Source: Streptomyces harenosi
Lineage (GTDB): Bacteria > Actinomycetota > Actinomycetes > Streptomycetales > Streptomycetaceae
Reading direction: 5' to 3'
Assembly: GCF_011008945.1 (NCBI RefSeq)
Contig: NZ_WYCT01000001.1
Coordinates: forward strand, 1 to 64,000
DNA: 64,000 nucleotides
Part shown: piece after piece, positions 28,203 to 36,416 of the stretch
Numbering within the stretch: position 1 is the stretch's first letter
How the letters are laid out: every line of letters starts with the position of its first letter
Translations under genes and position numbers: made by a program
Notes under the pieces: model-generated
Told to the model about the DNA's origin: nothing
Database searches by the model: none
What the model saw: only the letters and a program-made list of their open reading frames with translations

Positions 28203-29384
28203 TTACCGGCGGCCCGCGCACAACTGCTCGTCCACGAGGGTCAGCATGGCCTTCTCGGTGCCGGGGCCGCCGTCGCTGGTCACATACACCGAAACGGACC
28301 GGGCCCCGTCGTGGGAGATGCCCGCCCAGATCCGGTATCCGAGGAGTTCGCCACGGTGGCCGAAATAGCTGCCGCCGCAGGTGAGCGGGATCTCTGCCAG
28401 GCCGAGGCCGTACTTCAGCCCCTCACCCAGTTCGGCGGCGGGCACGGTGGCCGTCATCTCGTCGAGTTGCGCGGCGCCCAGCAGACGGCCGTCGAAGAGG
28501 GCCTTGTAGAACCGGTTCATGTCGTGGGTGGTGCTGACGACCGAGCCGGACCCGGCGGCCACGCTCGGATCGAGCAGCGTCACATCGGTGCCGGGGTCCC
28601 TGCCGTTGCCGGCTCCGAAGGTGGTGTAGGCGTGCGCGTGCGGGCCCGGGATCAAGGGGAGGGTGGCGGGGACGCCGGTGTTCTCCAGCCGGAGCGGGCG
28701 GATGATCCGGTCGGTGACCTCGCGTTGCCAGCTCCGGCCGGTGACCTCTCGGACCAGCATGGCCGCGAGTACGTAATTGGTGTTGGAGTAGGACCACGCT
28801 GCCTTGGGGCCCGCGTGGTCGGGGGAAGTCCTGGAACGTTGCCGCAGCGCCATACCCACGAGCTCCTCGGGGCTGTAGGTGCGCATCCGCTCGGCTCGGT
28901 AGCCTTCCGCACTGCTCATGGCGGGAACCTTCGGGATGTCGGGGATGCCGCTGGTGTGCTGGAGCAGGTCCCGGACGGTGATCCGGTTCCCGTCGTGACC
29001 ACCGCCGCGGACGACGCCCGGCAGCCACTGTTCGACCGTGTCGCTCAGCGACACCTCTCCCTCGTCCACCAGTTGCAGCACGACCGTGGCGGTGAACGTC
29101 TTGGTCGCGCTGCCTATCCGGAACCGGCCCTCTGCCGGCATCGGCCGTGCCGTACCCCAGCGGGACACCCCGGCGCGGGCGGAGGCACGCACGCCCGAAG
29201 ACAGCGCTTCGGCGGAGACACCCACGACACCCGTGTCGTGGACAGCCCCGACCTGGCGGGAGAGAACATCGTCGGGCCGTGACCCCACCGGGGCGGCAGG
29301 ACCGGCCGATGCGGCCAGAAGCACGATTGCGGCCGAACCGGCCAAGGCGAGCCGCCCCAGCCGCTGTCTGCCCGTCACGTACAC
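28203..29384 (-). CDS. secreted beta-lactamase-fold serine hydrolase (class C / D-Ala-D-Ala carboxypeptidase-like)
   Basis: This 393-aa protein starts at GTG 29384 with GAGGGG upstream; the much longer open frame beyond is not supported. A signal peptide of about 30 residues is followed by the three penicillin-binding motifs: Ser92-x-x-Lys95 in GSATKTF, YSN in WSYSNTNY, and HRG in YFGHRGELLG (replacing KTG, as in the R61 DD-peptidase and esterase branch). It probably acts on cell wall peptides or esters outside the cell. The expected helical region between the motifs (DLLQHTSGIPD) is intact. Confidence 0.9.
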   Translation of the reverse strand: MYVTGRQRLGRLALAGSAAIVLLAASAGPAAPVGSRPDDVLSRQVGAVHDTGVVGVSAEALSSGVRASARAGVSRWGTARPMPAEGRFRIGSATKTFTATVVLQLVDEGEVSLSDTVEQWLPGVVRGGGHDGNRITVRDLLQHTSGIPDIPKVPAMSSAEGYRAERMRTYSPEELVGMALRQRSRTSPDHAGPKAAWSYSNTNYVLAAMLVREVTGRSWQREVTDRIIRPLRLENTGVPATLPLIPGPHAHAYTTFGAGNGRDPGTDVTLLDPSVAAGSGSVVSTTHDMNRFYKALFDGRLLGAAQLDEMTATVPAAELGEGLKYGLGLAEIPLTCGGSYFGHRGELLGYRIWAGISHDGARSVSVYVTSDGGPGTEKAMLTLVDEQLCAGRR

Positions 29385-29936
29385 CGCGTTCCCCCCTCGT
29401 CGTCCCGCCCCCGGCCCAGGGACGCTCGGCAGGTCGATGACCGGCGCCTCGTCCCGCCCGGGTGCGGCGTTCCTCGAACCATCCCACCAGCCAGACGATG
29501 TCCGGCCCCAGCCGGCTGCCCCCACAACGGCCGGCCGTGCCCGCCGCAGGGCGCTGCCGGGAGCTTTCCCCACCCGGACACGGAGGGCATCCCCCCTTGC
29601 CCCCGTCGACAGCCCCATGGCCAGCAGGTGGAAGGACAGGCCGTGGCCGGGGAACGTACGCACGTTCCCCACCAGGGCGACCCGGCCCCCGCCGGCAGGC
29701 TTGGCCGGCCGGGGCCGTCGGACCTCGTGCGGGGCGGCGGCCGGCGGGCTGCGACCACGAACCCCGGGCCCACGGCGCGGCGGCCGGGGCGAGTCGCCGC
29801 GATCCCCCGTCCGGCCGAACGGCGCACTCGAGCGGTGCTCGTGGACGGACTTGACCACCACGCTCCCGGCATCCCCGGTGCCGCACCGCCGCGTGTCTCG
29901 CCCGTCCGCGGGACCGATAAAACCGGCAAAGGGGGC
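29385..29936. other. intergenic region with a perfect palindrome
   Basis: A 552-bp divergent intergenic stretch. It contains GGGGAACGT-ACGC-ACGTTCCCC (29649-29670), a 9-bp perfect inverted repeat that could be an operator or a hairpin. A TTGACC hexamer at 29851 has no matching -10 at the right distance. No coding sequence is supported. Confidence 0.45.
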
Positions 29937-30842
29937 ATGATGGGGCAAAGGGAGCGGTGCGCGGAAGGGTGCGGTGTGGTCGGGTCGGGTTCTGGCGGTG
30001 CGACGCGGGGCAAGTCGCGGTTCGACGATGTGTACAGCCAGCCGGACCCGCGCGCCTACTTCACCCGGCTGGCTCCGCTGGGCTACGAGATCCCGCACCA
30101 CGCCCAGCCGGTGTTCCGGCAACTGGCCGCAGAGCGGGCGGCACACGCCGACGGGCGGGCCGGCGAGCCGGTGGTGCTGGACCTGTGCTGTTCCTACGGC
30201 ATCAACGCCGCCCTGCTCAATCACGAGGTGACGCTCGCGGAGCTGTACGAGCGCTACACCTCCCAGGCCGCTCAACGGATGACATCGGCGGAGCTGGCCG
30301 CGTGGGACCGCGAGTTCTATGCCGAGCGGCGGCGGCCGGACGTGTTGCGGGTCTACGGCCTGGACATCGCCGCCCCGGCGGTGCGCTATGCCCAGGAAGC
30401 CGGTCTGCTGGATGCCGGTTTCACCGACGATCTGGAACGGGTGCCGCCCGGCCGGGAGCTGCGCGATGCCCTGGGCGAGGTCGGGCTGATCACGCTGACG
30501 GGCGGCGGCAGCTATCTCACCGAGCGGACGTTTGCCGCGCTGCTGGGCGGAGTCCGGCGACCCGTGTGGGTGAGCGCGTTCGTGCTGCGGACCGTGTCGT
30601 ACGAGCCTGTCGTGCGGACGCTGGCCGCGCACGGGCTGCGTACCACGGTGGACGGGTCCCGGACCTACCCGCAACGGCTGTTCACGGACGAGCGGGAGCG
30701 CAGGTACGCGATCGAGTCGGTGCGGGCCCTCGGCGGTGACCCGTCGGGGCGGGAGGAGGAGGGCCGCTACCACAGCGTGCTCTACACCTCCCGGCCCAGC
30801 CCGGCGCCCGCGACGGCAGGGGCCGTCCTCTCGCCCTCCTGA
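29937..30842 (+). CDS. SAM-dependent methyltransferase-like protein
   Basis: About 301 aa from tandem ATGs at 29937/29940; the ribosome site is poor (GGGGG directly before ATG). Motif I is VVLDLCCSYGINAALL, with an unusual CC pair. A second acidic motif is VYGLDIAAPAV, and a glycine-rich GLITLTGGGSYL follows. This fits a class I methyltransferase fold of a type often annotated only as hypothetical. The longer frame upstream is GC-rich noise. No partner gene suggests a substrate. Confidence 0.65.
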   Translation: MMGQRERCAEGCGVVGSGSGGATRGKSRFDDVYSQPDPRAYFTRLAPLGYEIPHHAQPVFRQLAAERAAHADGRAGEPVVLDLCCSYGINAALLNHEVTLAELYERYTSQAAQRMTSAELAAWDREFYAERRRPDVLRVYGLDIAAPAVRYAQEAGLLDAGFTDDLERVPPGRELRDALGEVGLITLTGGGSYLTERTFAALLGGVRRPVWVSAFVLRTVSYEPVVRTLAAHGLRTTVDGSRTYPQRLFTDERERRYAIESVRALGGDPSGREEEGRYHSVLYTSRPSPAPATAGAVLSPS

Positions 30843-30947
30843 GCACACCGGACCCGGCGCCACGACAGTGTCCGGGCACCGGCCCGCCTGGACGGCGTCC
30901 GCGTACCCCGCACCGGCCCGGGCCGGCCACGCCGCCGCCCCGACCGT

Positions 30948-31253
30948 GTGATCGCGGACAACGTATACAGCTCTCGCGGTTTCCGTAGCTGCCCGCGACG
31001 ACGCGGCATTCGCGCGCGAGCGCGGAAGAGACCGTCCCGCAGCGGCACCGGCAGCGCCGCGGAAGCCGCGCTGTCCGTCGTCTGCCGGAGCGGCGGCAGG
31101 CGGGGGGAACCGGCCACGCGGCATGTGCGTGCGGTCGCTGAAGCGGTGGGTGTCTCGGAGCGTACGGTGTGGCGCCGGCTGGAGCAGACCAGGGCGACCG
31201 GGCAGCCGGAGGCGCCGGTCCGGCAGGGGAGTGCGGTACCGGACGGGGTGTGA
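30948..31253 (+). pseudogene. N-terminal stub of a Mu-type transposase/integrase
   Basis: The segment ATRHVRAVAEAVGVSERTVWRRLE followed by RQGSAVPDGV matches the N-terminal helix-turn-helix of Mu/IS481-like integrase-family transposases of Streptomyces. A stop follows directly, and no DDE catalytic region is found downstream. It is a truncated mobile-element remnant. Confidence 0.5.
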
Positions 31254-31571
31254 GCGCTGCCGCGCAACGGCCGCCGGCGTGTGCCGGTTCGCCGGCCGGA
31301 CCGGCTCTTCTCCGGCGGGCCGCCGAGGGTGCGCAGTCGTGCCTGCGCACCGCCGGTGCGCTGCTGGTGCGGTCTCGCACGGGCTGGACTCCTGGAAGCG
31401 TCCGCCGCGCCGGTCGCCGCGCTGCGGGCCGGCGAGGGAGCCGGCGCGCAGGGGCGCTCGCATCGCCACCGGCGTACGCGGCCGGACCGGGCCACCAGGA
31501 AACGAGGAGCGGTAAGGGAGGCTTCCCGGCAGGCATTCCGGCTCCCGACGGGAGCCACCTACGATGCTGCC
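31254..31571. other. non-coding gap after the transposase stub
   Basis: A 318-bp region between the transposase stub and the NIPSNAP-like gene. Open frames are present on the plus strand but lack starts, ribosome sites or familiar motifs. Confidence 0.35.
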
Positions 31572-31883
31572 GTGATCACCTGTGTTGTCGAGTACACGAT
31601 TGACGCGGCGAAGATCGACGCCTTCGAGCGGTTCGCCGAGCGGTGGATGACGCTCGTGGAGGAGCACGGCGGCACCCATCACGGTTATTTCCTGCCGGCC
31701 GAGGGTGCCAGCGACAAGGCGCTGGCGTTGTTCAGCTTTCCGAGCCTGGCCGCCTACGAGCGGTACCGAGAGCTGTTCGGCCGGCATCCGGACTTCGTCG
31801 CGGCAGACCGCATCCGGGACGACAGCGGTTGCGTCCTGCGCTACGAGCGCACCTTCATGCGGCCGTTGCTGCCCCGCCGGTGA
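31572..31883 (+). CDS. NIPSNAP-like small protein
   Basis: A 103-aa protein from GTG at 31572. It reads TCVVEYTIDAAKIDAFERF, EEHGGTHHGYFLP, then ALFSFPSLAAYERYR, the pattern of the NIPSNAP/dimeric alpha-beta barrel family. These are small cytoplasmic proteins of unclear function, some acting as carriers or stress factors. No good Shine-Dalgarno is seen. Its stop codon coincides with the start of Rhs-derived sequence, so the gene sits at a recombination junction, but its own length looks complete. Confidence 0.7.
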   Translation: MITCVVEYTIDAAKIDAFERFAERWMTLVEEHGGTHHGYFLPAEGASDKALALFSFPSLAAYERYRELFGRHPDFVAADRIRDDSGCVLRYERTFMRPLLPRR

Positions 31884-32542
31884 CGGCAACGAGACCTCCG
31901 CCGCCTCGCCCACCGGCACCGCTCGGGCGGCCAGTGGACGCCCTTCACCCAGTTGTCCGGCCTGACGGCTTCCGGTGCCGCGTCGCACTACACCTACGCC
32001 GGCATCGACCACGGCGACCGTCTCACCCGTGGCAGCTCCACCTTCACCAACGCTGCCATCGGCATGACCCGGGAGGACACCACCGGTTTCGTCCGCGAAC
32101 CCTCAGGCACGTCGACAGCCATGACGACCGGCGGAGCCAGCCAGTACTACCTCACGGACGCCCAGGGCAGCGTCATCGGTCTCGTCGACGCAGGCGGCAA
32201 GCGCACCGCCACCTACAGCTACGGCCCTGCGACGAAGCCCATACCACCACCGGCACCGACCAGCCCTACCGCTACACCGGCACCTACCTCGACCCCAGCG
32301 GCCTCTACAAGATGGGCGCCCGCTACTACGACCCGTTGCCGGGCCACTTCACCCAGCCCGACCCCTCCGGCAGGGAAAGCAACCTCTACGCCTACGCCGC
32401 CGGCGACCCCGTCAACCGCATCGACCCCAGCGGTCTCGACTTCCTCGGCCTGGACAAGAAGGGATGGGGCAATGCCCTGGACGTCGCCGGCACAGTAGTC
32501 GGCGCGGCCGCTCTGCTCCCCGTCGGGCGCGTTCGCCGGTGA
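31884..32542 (+). pseudogene. Rhs-repeat protein, C-terminal fragment
   Basis: The fragment reads DGNETSAASPTGT, WTPFTQLSG, TGFVREPSGT, QYYLTDAQGSVIGLVD, YRYTGTYLDPSGLYKMG and ARYYDP, then DPSGRESNLYAYAAGDPVN. This matches the last part of the complete Rhs gene at 47336-50608, followed by a different tail (GLDKKGWGNALDVAG). Frameshifts occur near 31910 and 32230. It begins exactly at the stop of the preceding gene and has no start. It may be a displaced Rhs tip. Confidence 0.75.
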
Positions 32543-32715
32543 CGCTGCCGCGCGTCCGACATGCAGGTGAGCGAGGCCCCTTTTAGCATGGTCTGTGAAG
32601 TATTTCCAGCGCACTGCAGGGGGCTTTCCGGTTTCCCTCTTCACGTTTCAACTTCTCGGGGGACAGGACGGCGGTTCTCGTCGTCGCGCACGTCACCGCA
32701 CCTTCAGGAGAGTCC

Positions 32716-33036
32716 ATGGCCGTGAAGCGTGCCCTCCCCGGCCCTGTCCCCGTGTACCTGCTCGCGGGCCTCCAGGCCGCCGTGCACGCCTTCCGGCCCT
32801 TCGGCGTCCACACCGTGCTGCTCGCTCCCGACCTGCTGGCCCGTCACCGCGAGCGGCTCCGGGACGTCCCGCGCGAGGAAGTCCTGATCCACGCCAGTGA
32901 CACAGCGGCGGCCGCCGTGCCCGGCCTCAACGGCCGGCTTCCGCCGCGCACCGCGGTACTGACCACCGCCCTGCCGGCCGCCGGCGCACTCCTCGCCACG
33001 GCCGGGACCACCGCCCCCGGGAGATGGCGGAAGTGA
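32716..33036 (+). CDS. hypothetical protein upstream of the alpha-dioxygenase-like gene
   Basis: A 106-aa protein from ATG at 32716 with AGGAGA upstream and strong G/C bias at third positions, so probably real. It reads VPVYLLAGLQAAVHAFRPFG, then LLARHRERLRDVPREE, and ends in an alanine-rich stretch. No family is recognised and there is no clear signal peptide. A locally AT-rich stretch at 32580-32660 probably holds its promoter. It may be the first gene of a plus-strand run with the haem protein and the nuclease. Confidence 0.5.
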   Translation: MAVKRALPGPVPVYLLAGLQAAVHAFRPFGVHTVLLAPDLLARHRERLRDVPREEVLIHASDTAAAAVPGLNGRLPPRTAVLTTALPAAGALLATAGTTAPGRWRK

Positions 33037-33334
33037 CGGCGCAGGCCGGCACCCTGCCCCCGGCCGAGACCGCGTTCGAACACGCCGGTGCCGGAGGCGG
33101 GCCGCCGGCGGCCGACCCGGCCGCTTCCCCGAGCTCTTCGAGCAGGAAAGCCGTCCCCCACTCGCCGCACCGGCCGAAAGCCCGGGTGCGTCCAGTACAA
33201 GAGCTTCCGGCCGGCCCACCGGGCACACCCACCCGGCGCCGCTCCTCGACGGGCAGACACCGCCTGCCGGGCCACCGGGTCCCTTCGTCGGCCACCCCGG
33301 CACCCCGGCCGGCAGCCACCCGAGGAGTACCGCG

Positions 33335-35191
33335 ATGACCCACCACCGACGCGCCGAACGGCCGGCCACGGCCGCAGACCATCGCACCTCGCTTCCCTGG
33401 CGGTTCGTCACCGCCGGCGCCGAGTACGTCGACCGGCACCTCGGCTGGGACCGGCTGCCCGTCCTGCCGGGACTGCTGACGCTGCTCGGACTACGCGTCA
33501 GACTCCGGCAGAAGAATCTCCACGACACCGGCCACCTGCCCTCGGTGAACCCGCCCGAGCCCGCGCCCCCGTCCGAGAGCCACAAGGTCAATCGGACCGC
33601 CGACGGCAGCCACAACGACCTCGGCGACCCACGGATGGGCATGGCCGGCACCCGCTTCGGGCGGAACATCCCGCTGGACCGGATGGCCCCGGCCACCCCC
33701 CAGGACGTGCTGTCCCGGCCCAGCCCCCGCGAGGTGAGCCGCGCCCTGCTCACCCGCGACGGCCTGATCGCGGCCGAGTCCGTCAACTCGTTGGTCTCCG
33801 CCTGGCTCCAGTTCATGATCCGCGACTGGTTCAGCCACGGGACCAGCCCCGTGGAGGATCCCTGGGAAGTGCCGCTCAGGGACGACGACCCCTGGCCCGA
33901 GCGGCCGATGCGCATCATGCGGACGCCACAGGACCCGACCCGCGACCCCCAGGCGCCGATCGGGACACCCGACACCCGGGTCAACGTCTCCTCCCACTGG
34001 TGGGACGCCTCCCAGATCTACGGCTCGAACGAGACCGAGCAGCGCCGCGTGCGCGTCGGCGAGCTGGGCCGGATCCATCTGTGGGATGACGGGCAGTCGC
34101 CGTTCCCCTCGGACCCCTCCCGCGACCCCTCACGCGTACCCGGCTTCTGGCTGGGCCTGGCAATGATGCAAGACCTGTTCGCCCGGGAGCACAACGCGAT
34201 CTGCGACCACCTGCACGACGTGTACCCGTCGTGGGGCGACGAGGAGCTGTTCCAGCGTGCCCGGCTCGTCAACGCGGCGCTGCTCGCCAAGATCCACACG
34301 GTGGAGTGGACACCAGCCGTGATCAGCCACCCCACGACCGTCAAGGCGCTGCGGGCCAACTGGTGGGGCATCGCGGGCGAGCGCGTGCACGACCTGTTCG
34401 GCCGGGTCAGCCGGAGCGAGGTCCTCAGCGGCATCCCCGGCGCCGAGCACGACCACTACGGCGTCCCGTACTCCCTCACCGAGGAGTTCGTCGCCGTCTA
34501 CCGCATGCACCCGCTCGTCCGCGACGAGTGGCACCTGCGGTCCGCAGCCGACGACCGGACCCTGCGGCACTGCACGCTGCGCGACATCTCCGGGCCCGGG
34601 GCGCTGAAGGTCCTGCAGACCACCGGGACGGCCGACCTCCTCTACAGCTTCGGCACGCTCCACCCCGGACTGGTCACCCTCCACAACTTCCCCCGGTTCC
34701 TCCAGGAGTTCCAGCGCCCGGACGGGCACCTGCAGGACCTCGCCGCCACCGACATCCTGCGCTCCCGCGAGCTGGGCGTCCCGCGCTACAACGAGTTCCG
34801 CCGGCTGCTGCGGCTGAAGCCCGCGGCCGGCTTCGCCGACCTGACCGGCGATCCGGCGCAGGCGGAACAGATCGAGCGGCTCTACGACGGCGACATCGAA
34901 AAGGTCGACCTCATGGTCGGGCTGTACGCGGAGAAGCTGCCGGCCGGGTTCGCCTTCAGCGACACCGCGTTCCGCATCTTCATCCTGATGGCCTCGCGCC
35001 GGCTGAACAGCGACCGCTTCTTCACCGACTATTACACGCCCGAGGTGTACTCCCGGGCCGGCATGGCATGGATCGACGACAACAGCATGACCACAGTGCT
35101 GCTGCGCCACCACCCGCAGCTGCGCCCGGCCCTCGCGGGCCTGACCAACGCCTTCAAACCGTGGCACACCGCCCAGGGGACGGTGAGCTGA
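33335..35191 (+). CDS. alpha-dioxygenase-like haem peroxidase family protein, distal His replaced by Arg
   Basis: This 618-aa protein is close to the length of plant fatty-acid alpha-dioxygenases and matches them in order: DRLPVLPGLLTLLGLR, VNRTADGSHNDL, GTRFGRNIP, SHWWDASQIYGSNE (calcium loop) and VYRMHPLVRD. In that family the last motif holds the catalytic Tyr (here Tyr389) and the proximal haem His (here His392). The distal motif, expected as Q-F-M-x-H-D, reads QFMIRDW with Arg163 in place of His, while Gln159 and calcium ligand Asp164 are kept. Normal activity is therefore doubtful. It has no signal peptide. An SNase-like gene follows after 132 bp. Confidence 0.85.
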   Translation: MTHHRRAERPATAADHRTSLPWRFVTAGAEYVDRHLGWDRLPVLPGLLTLLGLRVRLRQKNLHDTGHLPSVNPPEPAPPSESHKVNRTADGSHNDLGDPRMGMAGTRFGRNIPLDRMAPATPQDVLSRPSPREVSRALLTRDGLIAAESVNSLVSAWLQFMIRDWFSHGTSPVEDPWEVPLRDDDPWPERPMRIMRTPQDPTRDPQAPIGTPDTRVNVSSHWWDASQIYGSNETEQRRVRVGELGRIHLWDDGQSPFPSDPSRDPSRVPGFWLGLAMMQDLFAREHNAICDHLHDVYPSWGDEELFQRARLVNAALLAKIHTVEWTPAVISHPTTVKALRANWWGIAGERVHDLFGRVSRSEVLSGIPGAEHDHYGVPYSLTEEFVAVYRMHPLVRDEWHLRSAADDRTLRHCTLRDISGPGALKVLQTTGTADLLYSFGTLHPGLVTLHNFPRFLQEFQRPDGHLQDLAATDILRSRELGVPRYNEFRRLLRLKPAAGFADLTGDPAQAEQIERLYDGDIEKVDLMVGLYAEKLPAGFAFSDTAFRIFILMASRRLNSDRFFTDYYTPEVYSRAGMAWIDDNSMTTVLLRHHPQLRPALAGLTNAFKPWHTAQGTVS

Positions 35192-35323
35192 GGTGCCGGT
35201 CACCGACAGGACCCGCGCGCAGCGGGAACACCAACCCCTCGCAGCGGCCGCACACACCGCGCGTACGCCCCGCAGTCGACGTAGCGCACACCACCCGCCC
35301 GGTCACGATCCCTGGGAGTCGCC

Positions 35324-36205
35324 ATGGCCATGTTGCTGATCAAAGGCTCGTTCCGGGTGAACGGCGGTTCCAAGCCCGACGGAGACACCCTTCCCTTCAT
35401 CCCCGACGACGTGGCCGACTGGAAGCTCGTCGGCGGCCGCACCAGGATCGTCCCCAAGGCCGACGGCCGCGCGAACGTGCGCCTGGAAGGCGTCGACGCG
35501 TTGGAGAGCCACTACGACGGCACCTACGGCCCCGAGCGCCGCCAGCCGCGGAAGCTCGCCGACAAGGCCGGCGACGAACTCCTGACCTGGCTCGGGTTCA
35601 CCAGCGTCGAGCGCCAGGAGAACCACACCGTCAAGACCGTCCCCGACAAGGTGTCCGGCTTCATCCTCACCAGCGGCGCCGACGCCTACGGCCGCTGCAT
35701 CGCCCTGGTCTGCAAAGGCACCCCGCCCGTCTACAGCGGCTACGAGTTCACACCGAACGAGGAGTTCCTGAGGAAGAAGACCGTCAACCACCACCTGATC
35801 GACAACGGGCTGGCGTACCCGATGTTCTACCCCGGGCTGCCCGGCTACCTGCGTGACGCCCTCAGGACGGCGGCAGTGGAGGCGCACCTGGCGGAGAAGG
35901 GGGTATGGGACGTCGACAGGACCTACGACGGGGTGGTGGTCGACGGCATCGACTCGATCACGCACACCACGACCGGCCAGGTGGTCCTGCCCAAACTGTT
36001 CCGCCGGCTCACGGACTACCTCGACTCCAGGACCGGATCCGCACTCGACGGGTTCGAGGCGTACCTGGCCGGTGCCGCTGAGCAGTACCGCGTCCTGCCC
36101 GACGGCAAGACCGTCACCGGCCTGCACAATCTGATCACCGTGTCCCAAGGCGGGTCTGTGAAGATGATCGAGCGCACGGAGGACCTGCTCTTCCTGGACA
36201 AGTGA
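35324..36205 (+). CDS. SNase-like (thermonuclease family) protein
   Basis: A 293-aa protein from ATG at 35324. The OB-fold nuclease features are the DGDT motif (SKPDGDTLPF), RANVRLEGVDALE (the first catalytic Arg and Asp region) and a LADKAGDELLTWL helix. It is larger than classical staphylococcal nuclease, with extra C-terminal helices (about 180-293). No signal peptide is visible, unlike secreted SNases. It may form a unit with the haem protein upstream. Whether the second catalytic Arg is kept cannot be told by eye. Confidence 0.7.
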   Translation: MAMLLIKGSFRVNGGSKPDGDTLPFIPDDVADWKLVGGRTRIVPKADGRANVRLEGVDALESHYDGTYGPERRQPRKLADKAGDELLTWLGFTSVERQENHTVKTVPDKVSGFILTSGADAYGRCIALVCKGTPPVYSGYEFTPNEEFLRKKTVNHHLIDNGLAYPMFYPGLPGYLRDALRTAAVEAHLAEKGVWDVDRTYDGVVVDGIDSITHTTTGQVVLPKLFRRLTDYLDSRTGSALDGFEAYLAGAAEQYRVLPDGKTVTGLHNLITVSQGGSVKMIERTEDLLFLDK

Positions 36206-36416
36206 CACCGCGCCGCATCCCGCACCCGAGGTGTCGTCGGTACCCAGGACCGGAACATGCACTGTGCGCGCCTCGATCAGCCGCGCACAGGAGATCCCAC
36301 CGAACGAGGGGCCCGGACCCCGCACGCGAGGGCCGGGGGAGCGACCTCAGGACCCCCGTACCTACACGTCGCCCGTGCGATGCCGCAGTGGTTCAGGTTC
36401 CTGCTGGCCTAACCGA

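Noticed and set aside
28203..32012. Upstream extension of the serine hydrolase frame to 1269 codons
   Set aside because: The signal peptide and ribosome site place the start at 29384; the extension is antisense to other genes.
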